A stretch of 64,000 bases of DNA from Firmicutes bacterium M10-2 (GCA_000403415.2 KE159692.1:469947-533946), one strand, 5' to 3'; shown: positions 15,394 to 24,383, counted from the first letter of the stretch. Notes: generated by a model from the letters alone, not told the origin. A program made the numbers and translations.

Positions 15394-16761
15394 TTATTGT
15401 ATAGATGCCATCTGGTATTGCAGCTGAGCAATTTGTTCATTGAGATAAGCAATTGTTTGATCGTTTGTAGCGATCATGGCGCTTACATCTTCTCCGCTTG
15501 CCTGCTGGGCTTCGAGGTCTGCTTTATAAACGATCGCATCATTTAATTGGGCTTGAAGCGAATCGATTTGCGCCTGAATCTGATTACGCTGCTGTTGTGC
15601 CTCTTGTTGTGCCTGCTGGGCTTCTTGTGCTTTTTGCGCCTCTTCCTGCGCTTGAGCATTGGCTTGTGCTTGGGATTCTTCTTCCTGAGCAACCAACGTA
15701 TTGAATGTTACGCCTGCCTGCTCTATACAAATTTGATCGATCTTTTGCCGCAAAGACGTCGACAAACTATTGTATGCATCCTTATATTGGATGATCTGGG
15801 CTTTTTCTTCATCGGGTTTGGTAGACCAGTTCGATACATAGCCCACAAGATTTTGATATTCCGGGCTTGTTTCATCTTCTTGTGTTGTTTTTAAGGCTTT
15901 CAACGCTTTCAGCTGTGCCGTAAATGTTTCCTTGGTCTGTTCCTTGAAATAATTATTGATCCGATCTTTTTGTTTTGGAAGAAGATTGTTGTACGCATCT
16001 TCAAGATCGATGATTTCCATTTTTTCAGCTTCGGAAAGCATATCCCATTCATCCGCATATTCGACCAGTTTCGCATATGTGTTATTTTGTTCTTCACTTG
16101 CCACATTATTCGGATCGTAGATTGTCACTTTATAAGTATACGCTCCCAACAAGGCCGCAAAAACAAGAACGCCGATAATAATCCATTTTTTATAAATCGT
16201 AAAGAAATTGGGTTCTTTGGGTTCCTTTTTTTTCTTTTCTTTCTTCGGCTTTTCTTCTTCGGGATTTTTTATGGTATCCGTTTTCGGATCTTCTTTTTGT
16301 TTTTCCGCTTTTTTGTCATCCTTCTTTTCTTTGGATTTCTTTCCTTCTTTAACCTTTTTCGGTTTTTTAAAGGACGCTTTTTTCTTCTCTTCTTTTTTCG
16401 GTATCTCGATTGAAGAGTAAATGGAAGCAAGCATATCATTTTGATCTAAGTTCGGTTCCTGATGAATGGAATCTGTCGTAAAATCTTCCACTTCCTGAAT
16501 ATGCTGTTCCTGTTCTTCGTTTTGCCGGCGATATTGCTCCTCCTCTTCTTCAATCGTCAATTGTCCTCGTTCCTTGCGCAAAAGATCCAATGCACTTGAC
16601 ATTGTTTTTTCCGCATATTGGCGTTCAGGTTTGGTCATCGGCTTTTTCGTTTCTTCATTTTGTTCCTGATCTTTATACAAAGCCATTTCTGTTTTTTTAT
16701 GTAAGAGCGCTTTTGCAAACGCATCGATTTCTTGATTTTCTTTTGAATTTTTTTCTGACAT
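15394..16761 (-). CDS. Single-pass membrane protein with tandem extracellular repeat and coiled coil
   Basis: 455 aa of unrecognised family. Visible parts: a highly charged Lys/Glu-rich cytoplasmic region (about 1-200), one membrane helix (WIIIGVLVFAALLGAYTY), then two diverged copies of a 60-residue repeat (YAKLVEYADEWDMLSEAEKM and YQNLVGYVSNWSTKPDEEKA) and a Gln/Ala-rich C-terminal coiled coil. It is the last gene of the SGNH-DUF4358-MBOAT-DHHW operon, so a scaffold or wall-anchoring role near the acetylation machinery is a guess. I chose the ATG at 16761 after GGGGGA; an ATG at 16818 overlaps the upstream stop (ATGA) and is an alternative. Confidence 0.7.
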   Translation of the reverse strand: MSEKNSKENQEIDAFAKALLHKKTEMALYKDQEQNEETKKPMTKPERQYAEKTMSSALDLLRKERGQLTIEEEEEQYRRQNEEQEQHIQEVEDFTTDSIHQEPNLDQNDMLASIYSSIEIPKKEEKKKASFKKPKKVKEGKKSKEKKDDKKAEKQKEDPKTDTIKNPEEEKPKKEKKKKEPKEPNFFTIYKKWIIIGVLVFAALLGAYTYKVTIYDPNNVASEEQNNTYAKLVEYADEWDMLSEAEKMEIIDLEDAYNNLLPKQKDRINNYFKEQTKETFTAQLKALKALKTTQEDETSPEYQNLVGYVSNWSTKPDEEKAQIIQYKDAYNSLSTSLRQKIDQICIEQAGVTFNTLVAQEEESQAQANAQAQEEAQKAQEAQQAQQEAQQQRNQIQAQIDSLQAQLNDAIVYKADLEAQQASGEDVSAMIATNDQTIAYLNEQIAQLQYQMASIQ

Positions 16762-16814
16762 TTTTGTTCCCCCGTTTCCTATTTTAGCAAACTCTTGAGG
16801 ATATTCCCAATCAT

Positions 16815-17966
16815 TCATTGATTTTGAGAATATACGCTCATCACGTTTGAAAGGTTCGTGTCACTGACAAAATTGTCATAATTATACAAGAAGAGGGCAT
16901 CGGTCGGAAGAGTCTGACGCAAAAGGATTGTCAAATCTTCATAATAATATCGCGGATCGACCACTGTAATCGTACGATAATAAGGAATCAGGAACTGAAG
17001 CATCGTATTGGCGTACGAATCTTTGAATACAATGAGTCTGCGGTCGCTGTCATTATCCATTTCAATTTGCAGCACGCCCACATTCGTCCCCGTAAACACT
17101 TGATACTGATCTTTTTGGTCAAGAGCCAATTCGTTGTACATAGTCCTCGTTCCTTCTTTTCCATCTCGAGTCATGATGTAATCCGGCATTTGTTTATATA
17201 CATAAAGATCGATTTGATCCTTCAAAAAAGGATTCCCTGTCTTTGAAGACAAGGTGCCTTGAAAAGTCCGGCTCACAGGCATTCGATCAAATTGCTCAAT
17301 CTTTGTATTGATGCCATTAGCAAGCGCAAATTGAGAAAATGCATAGTATGCGCCAAGCGAAGTCCAATGATGATCCGTCTTATAGTAAAGATCTTCTTTT
17401 TGATGATCCGCCATTTCTTTGCGCACATCAATAATTTTGGCTGAGTCCTTAAGCTGCCTATTCATCGCGTCAAAAAGAGGATCCATCGTCGTTGGTGATA
17501 CATAGTTCGGCAATTCTTTTTCGTTTATAATGGCCGAGGTCGGAACGATCATTACATTTGTATTGATGCCATTATGCTCCATGAATGTCAGGATCGCTTT
17601 TAAGTTTTGATCAACAATCTGTTCATCGTACGGATTGGAAGCTTGAATCAGTCTTTCTTTTGCAAGATAGACACCATTGATTTCTTTCATTCCCATTCCT
17701 TTTTTCAATAAATAGCCTAAATGCATGTACTGATCCCGAAAAACAAATTGATCGGTAAACCAATCATTCCATTGATCAAAAGTTTTTCCGGACGTGATGT
17801 TTGCGACACTGAATTGGGGAAACTGCTCAAGAGGACGGTTCTCAAGCATCGAATTTTTACGATCCGGTACGATTAAATTGATGATCAAGCCAAGGACCAT
17901 AGTCCCCAGCAAAAAGAGAAAAAGGATCCGGCCAAGCATCGTACTTCTGTTATTCACTTGTTTCAT
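16815..17966 (-). CDS. DHHW-family (AlgJ/AlgX-like) O-acetyltransferase partner
   Basis: 383-aa protein with one N-terminal membrane helix (about 12-33) and an extracellular SGNH-like domain. The hallmark DHHW motif lies in YYKTDHHWTSLGAYYA, and a Ser-centred block FKDSYANTMLQFLIPYY follows, as in AlgJ/AlgX-type proteins that move acetyl groups onto exported polysaccharide. The preceding gene encodes the matching MBOAT protein, with 15 nt between them. AAAGGAG precedes the ATG. The acceptor glycan is unknown. Confidence 0.88.
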   Translation of the reverse strand: MKQVNNRSTMLGRILFLFLLGTMVLGLIINLIVPDRKNSMLENRPLEQFPQFSVANITSGKTFDQWNDWFTDQFVFRDQYMHLGYLLKKGMGMKEINGVYLAKERLIQASNPYDEQIVDQNLKAILTFMEHNGINTNVMIVPTSAIINEKELPNYVSPTTMDPLFDAMNRQLKDSAKIIDVRKEMADHQKEDLYYKTDHHWTSLGAYYAFSQFALANGINTKIEQFDRMPVSRTFQGTLSSKTGNPFLKDQIDLYVYKQMPDYIMTRDGKEGTRTMYNELALDQKDQYQVFTGTNVGVLQIEMDNDSDRRLIVFKDSYANTMLQFLIPYYRTITVVDPRYYYEDLTILLRQTLPTDALFLYNYDNFVSDTNLSNVMSVYSQNQ

Positions 17967-17981
17967 CGTTTTTCTCCTTTC

Positions 17982-19364
17982 CTAAAACGCATTGTATAAA
18001 AAGATTTGGCTCGTACTTGATACAAGCATTCCGATGCAGGCGACAAACAGCAAAATGTAAACTACACTTACCAATACAACGCCTTTTTGCTTCCATAGTG
18101 CGAAGATTCGATCTTGCACAAGGTCAACAACCGGTGTGGCAAAAACGAATGAAGCAAGCAGGAGTCCCAAATATTGCGATAACCCGAAAAGTGCTTGCGA
18201 ATTGACGAAGCTTTCAGCAATCCCGAACATACATCCAAGCAATCGAAACGCTTCCGCATAGGTTGGCGAAAAGAAAAATACCCATCCAAAATTCGCAATA
18301 AAAAAGATTAGGACTATCCGCACGGTATGAGGGAGCCGTTCTAAAATTTTTTTGCCGTAAAATCGTTCGATCAAAAGCAGCACACCATAGTAAAGTCCCC
18401 ATAAAATATAAGTCATGTTGGCTCCATGCCATATCCCTGTCAGTAGCCATACGACCAAAATATTTCTTATAAACTTGTTTTTATCGACACGACTTCCTCC
18501 AAGAGGAATATATACATAATCGCGAAACCACGTTGATAAAGAAATGTGCCATCTTCGCCAGAAATTTTGCACACTGTCGGCAACATATGGATGATCGAAG
18601 TTTTTCGGAATTTCAAAACCAAACCACTTTCCGATTCCGATTGCCATATCGGAATATCCGGAAAAATCAAAATACAATTGGAATGTATAAGACAAAGATA
18701 AAAGCCATACGCCTACGACGCTCGTTTCCCCTTGCAGGGATGCGAACATCAGCGCTAATTGATCGGCAAAGATTACTTTCTTGACAAGACCTTTAAAGAA
18801 CAAAAGCGTTCCTTGCGATAAATTGGCTGAAGTCAGCTTCCTATTTTCTAGCTGATTTTTAAACTCTCGATACTCACTGATTGGTCCCATCGTGAGCTTG
18901 GCAAAAAAGGCGATATATAACGCAAGATCCAGAAAATTTTTTTGCACCGGCGTCTTTTTCATGGCTACATCTGCCAAATAAGAGATAGCCGAGAAAATAT
19001 AAAACGAAAGGCCCAAAGGCATAATAAGATTGAGAGGTGCCAATCCAAATAATCCGTTGATCCATACATTCAGGTATTTATAAACAAACAAAATCAATAC
19101 TAAAAAGGCAATCGATCCTCCCACAAGCCATGATTTCTTTTTGTGCTGCTTTTGATCCATCAAATCAATTTGTTTTCCGCACGCAAAGATCCATAAAGTG
19201 GTAATGAGAAGGATCAAAAATCCGGGCAGACCGGCCCATGCGTAAAACAGCCAAGAAACAATCAGCAAAAAGATGTTTTTTATTTTCTGATTTTTGCAAA
19301 ATTGATATCCGATAAGGGTCAATGGCAAATAGCCAAAGATAAAAAATAAATTTGTAAACGCCAT
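17982..19364 (-). CDS. MBOAT O-acyltransferase (AlgI/DltB-like)
   Basis: 460-aa multi-pass membrane acyltransferase. Family motifs are visible: LGLSFYIFSAISYLAD, YFDFSGYSDMAIGIGKWFG, FWRRWHISLSTWFRDYVYIP and the catalytic-His segment LLTGIWHGANMTYILWGLYYG. MBOAT proteins pass acyl groups from a cytoplasmic donor across the membrane. Next to a DHHW and an SGNH protein this points to polysaccharide O-acetylation, not to Dlt D-alanylation (no dltA/dltC nearby). AAAGGGAAATAT precedes the ATG. Confidence 0.94.
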   Translation of the reverse strand: MAFTNLFFIFGYLPLTLIGYQFCKNQKIKNIFLLIVSWLFYAWAGLPGFLILLITTLWIFACGKQIDLMDQKQHKKKSWLVGGSIAFLVLILFVYKYLNVWINGLFGLAPLNLIMPLGLSFYIFSAISYLADVAMKKTPVQKNFLDLALYIAFFAKLTMGPISEYREFKNQLENRKLTSANLSQGTLLFFKGLVKKVIFADQLALMFASLQGETSVVGVWLLSLSYTFQLYFDFSGYSDMAIGIGKWFGFEIPKNFDHPYVADSVQNFWRRWHISLSTWFRDYVYIPLGGSRVDKNKFIRNILVVWLLTGIWHGANMTYILWGLYYGVLLLIERFYGKKILERLPHTVRIVLIFFIANFGWVFFFSPTYAEAFRLLGCMFGIAESFVNSQALFGLSQYLGLLLASFVFATPVVDLVQDRIFALWKQKGVVLVSVVYILLFVACIGMLVSSTSQIFLYNAF

Positions 19365-19376
19365 ATATTTCCCTTT

Positions 19377-19871
19377 CTATAATGCGTTGATAAAGTTCTG
19401 TTCGATTCGATCCGCTTGCGGTCCGCTCACATAGAGAGCATAGTTTTGATAAATATCAATGATTGCTTTTTTCATTGTATCTTCCTGTTCGGGCGCATAG
19501 CCGGAATATACATCAATTTGGTCTTGAATCCGTTTTTCAACACTGTTTTTGAATTGATCGGCACTTTTCGGATCCGAAAACTGCACAATCAAGAGTTCGT
19601 CAGCCGACATTGCATCATTTGTCCGATAAAATCCGATTTGATCGAAATGCTGCGGATCCAATTGAAAGAAGCGGCGGACACTTTGAATGTCCTGACTTGG
19701 ATAATTGGTCATATCGATCCCTTCCAAAGTTTTTTCCGTAACTTGATCGAAGGGCGTATCGCTTTTTGGTTTTTTGATGAAAACGGGAACCAAAACATTC
19801 AAAAAAGCAACCACACAAATGACCATGATTCCTACATTAAAGATTGTCTGTTGTCTTTCACTCTTAGCCAT
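19377..19871 (-). CDS. DUF4358 domain protein
   Basis: 164 aa, one N-terminal membrane helix (about 11-31) and a small extracellular DUF4358 domain: an FDQVTEKTLEG start, then QIGFYRTNDAMSADELLIVQF. The family is usually found beside MBOAT/SGNH acetylation genes, as here, but its action is unknown. It overlaps the SGNH gene by 8 nt, so it is co-translated with it. Confidence 0.8.
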   Translation of the reverse strand: MAKSERQQTIFNVGIMVICVVAFLNVLVPVFIKKPKSDTPFDQVTEKTLEGIDMTNYPSQDIQSVRRFFQLDPQHFDQIGFYRTNDAMSADELLIVQFSDPKSADQFKNSVEKRIQDQIDVYSGYAPEQEDTMKKAIIDIYQNYALYVSGPQADRIEQNFINAL

Positions 19872-20637
19872 AAATTTTTTCCCACATCACACTACCGATA
19901 TTTTTCGCCCATTGCTCGGTAAATTCCGAAGTGAAATGGACCCCGTCCTCTTGATAATGAGAAAGATCTGTTCCCAAATTGTCATTATCAACAAATGTCC
20001 ATCCTCTTTTTTCGCACATAGATTTCAATTGCTCGTTCCACTGTTTTGCTTTGGTCCAATTCGGAGAACGGTCTTTCGCTTCTTGCGTCACATCGATGAT
20101 CGAGCAAACGAAAACCTGAGCATCCGGATCAACTTCAAGAATTTGATCGATTTGCTGCTCATACGTTTTCGAATATCCGTTTTCTTCCTCGCCGCCGATA
20201 TTCAGTCCCATATCGTTGACTCCGTAGGAAAAGATCAATTTGGAAGGTTTTGCACTTGCAATCAAATCCTTTTGATCTGTGATATTCATGATCGTATTTC
20301 CTGCTCCTGCCAACACCCAATTCGGGTCCAGGAGGCCGTAAGACGAAAATCCGTATGCTCTCGAATCGCCAAATAACGCAAAATCATTAAATACAGATAA
20401 AATATCGATGCTGCCGTTATCGAGCATTGCTTTGAGTTCATCTCTTTTTCTTGTTTGAAGTTTTGAAGCGATATCCTCAATTTTCAATTGAGATTGCTCA
20501 TGAAGATAGTTTCTTCCTTCTTTTATAACCGGATCGGTACGAAAAAAGAAAACATAGATCAACAGGATCGTGCAGATCAATGCGCCGGATCCTGCAAATA
20601 TCCGTTTATTTCGAGTTGTGAATCCATTGTTTTTTTT
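19864..20637 (-). CDS. SGNH/GDSL-family hydrolase, membrane anchored
   Basis: 257 aa. One N-terminal membrane helix (about 12-32) precedes an SGNH domain: block I FALFGDSRAYGF with the catalytic Ser, block III SYGVNDMGLNIGG with Asn, and block V DGVHFTSEFTEQW with Asp and His. Such enzymes transfer or remove O-acetyl groups. It is the first gene of the five-gene acetylation operon. The start chosen is the ATG at 20637 after AAGGGGAAC. A terminator hairpin sits directly upstream in the leader, suggesting attenuation. Confidence 0.88.
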   Translation of the reverse strand, partial: KKNNGFTTRNKRIFAGSGALICTILLIYVFFFRTDPVIKEGRNYLHEQSQLKIEDIASKLQTRKRDELKAMLDNGSIDILSVFNDFALFGDSRAYGFSSYGLLDPNWVLAGAGNTIMNITDQKDLIASAKPSKLIFSYGVNDMGLNIGGEEENGYSKTYEQQIDQILEVDPDAQVFVCSIIDVTQEAKDRSPNWTKAKQWNEQLKSMCEKRGWTFVDNDNLGTDLSHYQEDGVHFTSEFTEQWAKNIGSVMWEKIYG

Positions 20638-20654
20638 CATTTGTTCCCCTTCAC

Positions 20655-20686
20655 AAAAAAGCGCATGCAATCGTCATGCTATGCGC
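20655..20686 (-). terminator. Leader terminator (attenuator candidate) of the O-acetylation operon
   Basis: The minus-strand stem GCGCAT(A)GCA / TGCATGCGC is followed by TTTTTT. It lies between the operon promoter and the ribosome site of its first gene, about 55-80 nt into the expected transcript. No known riboswitch fold is recognised in the roughly 100-nt leader. Confidence 0.6.
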
Positions 20687-20744
20687 GAAGAAACCAAAAA
20701 AAATAATAAGTTAAATTTTTAGTTTCTATTGTTTTATTTCCTTT

Positions 20745-20773
20745 ATTGTAGTTATTTTCCATAGTGGAATCAA
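20745..20773 (-). promoter_or_regulatory. Promoter of the O-acetylation operon
   Basis: Minus strand TTGATT (20773-20768), 17-bp spacer, TACAAT (20750-20745). The start of transcription is expected near 20738. Confidence 0.75.
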
Positions 20774-20815
20774 CAAAAATCAAAAGAAAAAAAGGAAGGA
20801 AAGTATTTCCTTCCG

Positions 20816-21006
20816 CAGGCTGTTGACAAAGTCGATTTTTCAAATCGGCTTTGTCACAGCTTTTTATTTTTCTCCCACAAATGAATAAAAAAAGAGCAAT
20901 TTGAGGTATTTAAGTACCTAATATTACTCTTTTTTTAGACCTTTTTACCCACTTTTATTTTATTGAAATTTAATTTTTTCAAAATAGGTAGTTTGTCAAC
21001 ACTCTG
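20816..21006 (+). mobile_element. Terminator-targeting MITE, copy 2 (191 bp)
   Basis: Identical in sequence to copies 1 and 5. Flanked by perfect 23-bp direct repeats (20793-20815 and 21007-21029), each a complete GGAAGGAAA / TTTCCTTCC hairpin. The copy at 20793 keeps the T-tract on the minus strand, so it is the terminator of the telA-like gene, whose stop codon lies at 21035. The gene-proximal copy runs straight into the element instead of a T-tract. Confidence 0.9.
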
Positions 21007-21034
21007 AGGAAGGAAAGTATTTCCTTCCGTGAAT

Positions 21035-22201
21035 TCAACGACGAATCTCAAGCATTTTTTTCTTGAGCTGATCTTCCATATCCATCATTACCTTTTCAGC
21101 TTCCAATCGTTTTTGGCGACCTTCTTTTTGGATTTGCATAACTTCATCGAATGTTTGGATCAACTTCGTATTTGTTTCCTGCAATGTTTCGATATCCACA
21201 ATTCCCCGATTCGTTTCTTTTGCGGTTTCCACTGCAGCCATATGCAAGGATTGAGCGTTTTTCTTTAAAAGCTCGTTTGTCATATTCGAAACTTCCCGCT
21301 GCGCTTTCGCCGCTTCTTTGGCATGATTCAACCCAAAAGCCAGCACAAGCTGATTTTTCCATAACGGGATCGTATTGACAAGTGTTGTTTGAATTTTATC
21401 GATCATGACAGAATTTGAGCTTTGCAGCATCCTCAATTGCGGAGCTGTTTGGATGCTGATCATTCTCGATAATTCAAGATCATACAACTTCTTTTCAAAC
21501 CGATCGATAAAACTGATAAGATCCTGATACGCTTGAGAATCTTCGGGAAGCTGTGTGCGTTCTGCCTTCGCTTTGGCTTCGGGAAGATCGTGCTGCTCGA
21601 CATCTGTCAGTTTTTTCTTTCCCGCCAAAATATACATAGACAGCTCTTTAAAATATTGAGCGTTCAACTCATACATTTGATCAAGCATCGCATTATCCTT
21701 AATGAGCAAAATTTGCTGACGCTCCAAATTATCCGCAACTTTCGTTACATTTGTTTCTGCTTTGGCATAACGAGCTTTCATGGATTCCAATTGGTTCTTC
21801 CCTTTATTGAAAAGGCCGAAGAAACCTTTCTTCTCTTCGTGTTCCGGATCGGTATCTTTTAACTCAACCACAATATTAGCAAGCATATCCCCAACATCAC
21901 CGAGATCTTTTGTCTTTACGCTTTCGAGTGTTTTTTCCGAAAAATCAGCTAATTTTTTTTGCGGAGCACTTCCGTATTGAATGATCTGATTGGAATCTTT
22001 AATGTTGATTTTGTCTGCGAACTCATTAATCATCTTCATTTCCTGTTCGCTAAATTGCTTCGTATCGATTCGAATATCCGCGAGTGGTTCGGCCACTTCT
22101 TGTTTGGGATGAGCAAGAATCGGATCGACAAGTGTGACCTCTTCTTTCTTTTCTTCAGGTTCTAAAGTAAGCGAGATCGTTTCTTTTTTTTCTTCTGGCA
22201 T
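21035..22201 (-). CDS. TelA/YaaN-family protein
   Basis: 388-aa cytoplasmic, largely helical protein of the toxic-anion-resistance family. Family blocks visible: FFGLFNKGKNQLESMKARY, DNAMLDQMYELNAQYF, QTAPQLRMLQSSNSVMIDKI and IPLWKNQLVLAFGLNHAKEA. The name comes from tellurite resistance; the physiological role is uncertain and probably concerns the envelope. It follows the XpaC-like gene by 18 nt, the usual xpaC-telA pair. AAAGGAAC precedes the ATG. Its terminator has been split by MITE copy 2. Confidence 0.92.
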   Translation of the reverse strand: MPEEKKETISLTLEPEEKKEEVTLVDPILAHPKQEVAEPLADIRIDTKQFSEQEMKMINEFADKINIKDSNQIIQYGSAPQKKLADFSEKTLESVKTKDLGDVGDMLANIVVELKDTDPEHEEKKGFFGLFNKGKNQLESMKARYAKAETNVTKVADNLERQQILLIKDNAMLDQMYELNAQYFKELSMYILAGKKKLTDVEQHDLPEAKAKAERTQLPEDSQAYQDLISFIDRFEKKLYDLELSRMISIQTAPQLRMLQSSNSVMIDKIQTTLVNTIPLWKNQLVLAFGLNHAKEAAKAQREVSNMTNELLKKNAQSLHMAAVETAKETNRGIVDIETLQETNTKLIQTFDEVMQIQKEGRQKRLEAEKVMMDMEDQLKKKMLEIRR

Positions 22202-22219
22202 GATAGTTCCTTTCTAAAA

Positions 22220-23362
22220 TCAGCGAGGGATCTTCTCTTTTGTCAGACCTTCGCGTGCAAGTAATGTTTCAAGGACAGAAATGTCTGAAGCCACTTCCAT
22301 GGTCGTCATTTCAAACAAATCGTCATACAACTCGGATAAAGCATAATTGAGTGTATCCAATGTATTCTCAATGTCGTGCTTTGACTTTTTGATATTATCC
22401 CCGGGATTAGGATAGTTGTTAAGCTCTACATACGTTTCGAGCAGCTTATCAATCGAGGGCAAATAATATTTGGTCATATTTTTTGTGGCATCCACTTCTT
22501 CTGGATGTTCTTGAACAAAAGTTAAGATATGACGGATATTGTTTTCGAGATCCGTTAATTTTTGAGAAACAATCGGATCTTTGATCAAATCGTTATATCG
22601 TCGGATCTTCATGATGGCTTTTTCGCCAATTTGCAAAGTTTCCTGTGCCTGCGCAGAAAGAGGCTGATCTTCTTGTTCTCCGCTTTCATTTGTTTCCTTT
22701 GGAATATCCGGCAGCTTAGACGCTTCATACGCTTCATTTGTCGCATAAAAAAGATTTTTCTTTTGATCGATATGCCCTTGCAAAAACAATCGATCTGCAA
22801 TCATTTCGTTGAGATCTTCGATCGTCTTTCTTTCTGTACTGTACACTGCCTGAGATAAAGTCGGAATGTCGATCATATCATTTTGATGTAAATTGGAAAT
22901 ATAAACATGAAATCTGCGCATATACTGTTCTTGTTTTTTTGTCGAATTCATTCCTCCGATCCCGACAATCAACAAAATCAAAGCCGGAATAAGAACGAAC
23001 AAGGACCCGGCCACAGCATATTTTGCAAGTCCCCAGCCAACCATTAATGCATAAATGATATCAAATCCGCCAAAAACAGCGGTGGCAACCCCACCTACTA
23101 CCCCAAGGACTCGGTAAACGAAAAGCTGGCTTTGGATTTTCTTTTCCAGCTTTTTTATCTTTTTGATATCATATTTTAAATTGATTGATGCTTTTTTGGC
23201 AGCAGTCGAATATTGCCTGATTTTTTTATTGATCATGGTCGTTGTGGAATTGACAGTCTTTTCGATCGAACTGTTCAATTCGGTAAAATCCAAAGTATCG
23301 ATCGCATTTTTTAAGGAGTGACCAATGCTCTTTCCAAGATCCAGCCAATCGTTTTGGCTCAT
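22220..23362 (-). CDS. XpaC-family membrane protein
   Basis: 380 aa. A helical N-terminus and then a pair of membrane segments (about 80-127: VVGGVATAVFGGFDIIYALM and GSLFVLIPALILLIVGIGG), followed by a cytoplasmic helical XpaC domain. XpaC was named for hydrolysis of a chromogenic phosphate in Bacillus; the true function is unknown. It is transcribed with the TelA-like gene. The ATG at 23362 follows GAAGGGATTT; a longer frame to 23434 has no ribosome site. A TAAAAT with TTTGGA 17 bp before it is a possible promoter. Confidence 0.85.
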   Translation of the reverse strand: MSQNDWLDLGKSIGHSLKNAIDTLDFTELNSSIEKTVNSTTTMINKKIRQYSTAAKKASINLKYDIKKIKKLEKKIQSQLFVYRVLGVVGGVATAVFGGFDIIYALMVGWGLAKYAVAGSLFVLIPALILLIVGIGGMNSTKKQEQYMRRFHVYISNLHQNDMIDIPTLSQAVYSTERKTIEDLNEMIADRLFLQGHIDQKKNLFYATNEAYEASKLPDIPKETNESGEQEDQPLSAQAQETLQIGEKAIMKIRRYNDLIKDPIVSQKLTDLENNIRHILTFVQEHPEEVDATKNMTKYYLPSIDKLLETYVELNNYPNPGDNIKKSKHDIENTLDTLNYALSELYDDLFEMTTMEVASDISVLETLLAREGLTKEKIPR

Positions 23363-23469
23363 AGAAATCCCTTCTTTCGTATACGAGTATTTTATCACAG
23401 ATCTTTCTTCATCCAAAGAAAGAACATTACACAATCTTCAGATCAACGGTAGATGAATTTTTCAAATTG

Positions 23470-23478
23470 TGCTACTCT
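23470..23478 (+). promoter_or_regulatory. Extended -10 promoter placed for a leaderless mRNA
   Basis: TGC-TACTCT (extended -10 TGn) ends 7 nt before the ATG at 23486. No Shine-Dalgarno sequence is present. Confidence 0.45.
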
Positions 23479-23485
23479 AAAAAAC

Positions 23486-24325
23486 ATGGATAAAAACAAG
23501 AAAAAAACAGAAGAAATGCTCACGATTTTAGCCGTGTGTGCCGCAAGCATCGTTTTATGTTGCGTAATCTTGCTGTTTGACAGAAAAAGCGATTCCGAAA
23601 TCGCGCAAGAAACAATCGAATCGACAACAATTTCAGAAAAGGAAAATAATCTGAAAGAACTGCAAGAAGAAATCGATCAGTATCTGAAGGAAACCGCAAT
23701 TTCGAAAACCGATATCGGATTCTATGTGGAAGATCCGGAAAGTAATCAGACAATCTCGATCAACGGAGATCTTCCTTTTTTCGCCGCAAGCACATATAAG
23801 CTTCCTCTTGCAATGGTGTGGTATGACCAAATCAATGCCGGGAACGCTCAATTGAGCGATTACTATGATGCACTTGAGAACATGGTTGTCAACTCGGATA
23901 ACGATACAGCAGAATATTTGTTTGAAAGCTTAGGCGGTTGGGAAGCCTATAAGCAACGCATTGCTTTTTATGATCCCCAACAGGAAGTGAATTCCGAATA
24001 TTTGGCAACAGACAACGTCTTTACACCGGACAATATGGGACATATTTTACGATATTTATATGATCATAAAGATGCCTATGATCAGTTGATCAAAGATATG
24101 AAGAAGTCGCATCCCGGACAGTTTCTCGATCGCAATTTGAATATTTATTTCGCTCAAAAATACGGTTCGTATGAAGATGCTTACAATGCAGTCGGCTTGT
24201 CTTTGACAAGTAAAAAACCTTACATTATCGCGATTTATACGAATCTTGGCGAATACGGAGAAGAAGTTATCGGTGATTTAAATGAAATTTGTTTTGAATA
24301 TTTCAACAACAACGTGGAAAAATAG
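23486..24325 (+). CDS. Membrane-anchored serine hydrolase of the class A beta-lactamase fold
   Basis: 279 aa. One N-terminal membrane helix (about 11-31), a short coil, and a penicillin-recognising fold with SxxK as S102-TYK105 (AASTYKLPLAM) and SDN at 137-139 (VVNSDNDTAEYL). The third KTG box is replaced by SLTSKKPYIIAIYT, as in non-lactamase relatives, so antibiotic hydrolysis is not expected; a peptidoglycan-related or unknown esterase role is likelier. The ATG at 23486 has no ribosome site but sits 7 nt after an extended -10, suggesting a leaderless mRNA. An ATG at 23453 also lacks one. Confidence 0.8.
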   Translation: MDKNKKKTEEMLTILAVCAASIVLCCVILLFDRKSDSEIAQETIESTTISEKENNLKELQEEIDQYLKETAISKTDIGFYVEDPESNQTISINGDLPFFAASTYKLPLAMVWYDQINAGNAQLSDYYDALENMVVNSDNDTAEYLFESLGGWEAYKQRIAFYDPQQEVNSEYLATDNVFTPDNMGHILRYLYDHKDAYDQLIKDMKKSHPGQFLDRNLNIYFAQKYGSYEDAYNAVGLSLTSKKPYIIAIYTNLGEYGEEVIGDLNEICFEYFNNNVEK

Positions 24326-24374
24326 GTCTATATTTCGGTAAATTTTCCAGGAAGGTTTTCAACATAAAAAAATA

Positions 24375-24383
24375 TGGTATAAT
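24375..24383 (+). promoter_or_regulatory. Extended -10 promoter placed for a leaderless mRNA
   Basis: TGG-TATAAT (24375-24383) ends 6 nt before the ATG at 24390, so transcription should begin at or next to the A of the start codon. The -35 region is weak (TTTTCA at 24356-24361). Confidence 0.7.

Noticed and set aside
23486-24325. Active class A beta-lactamase (antibiotic resistance)
   Set aside because: SxxK and SDN are present, but the KTG box is absent and the protein is anchored like non-lactamase relatives; resistance is not supported.
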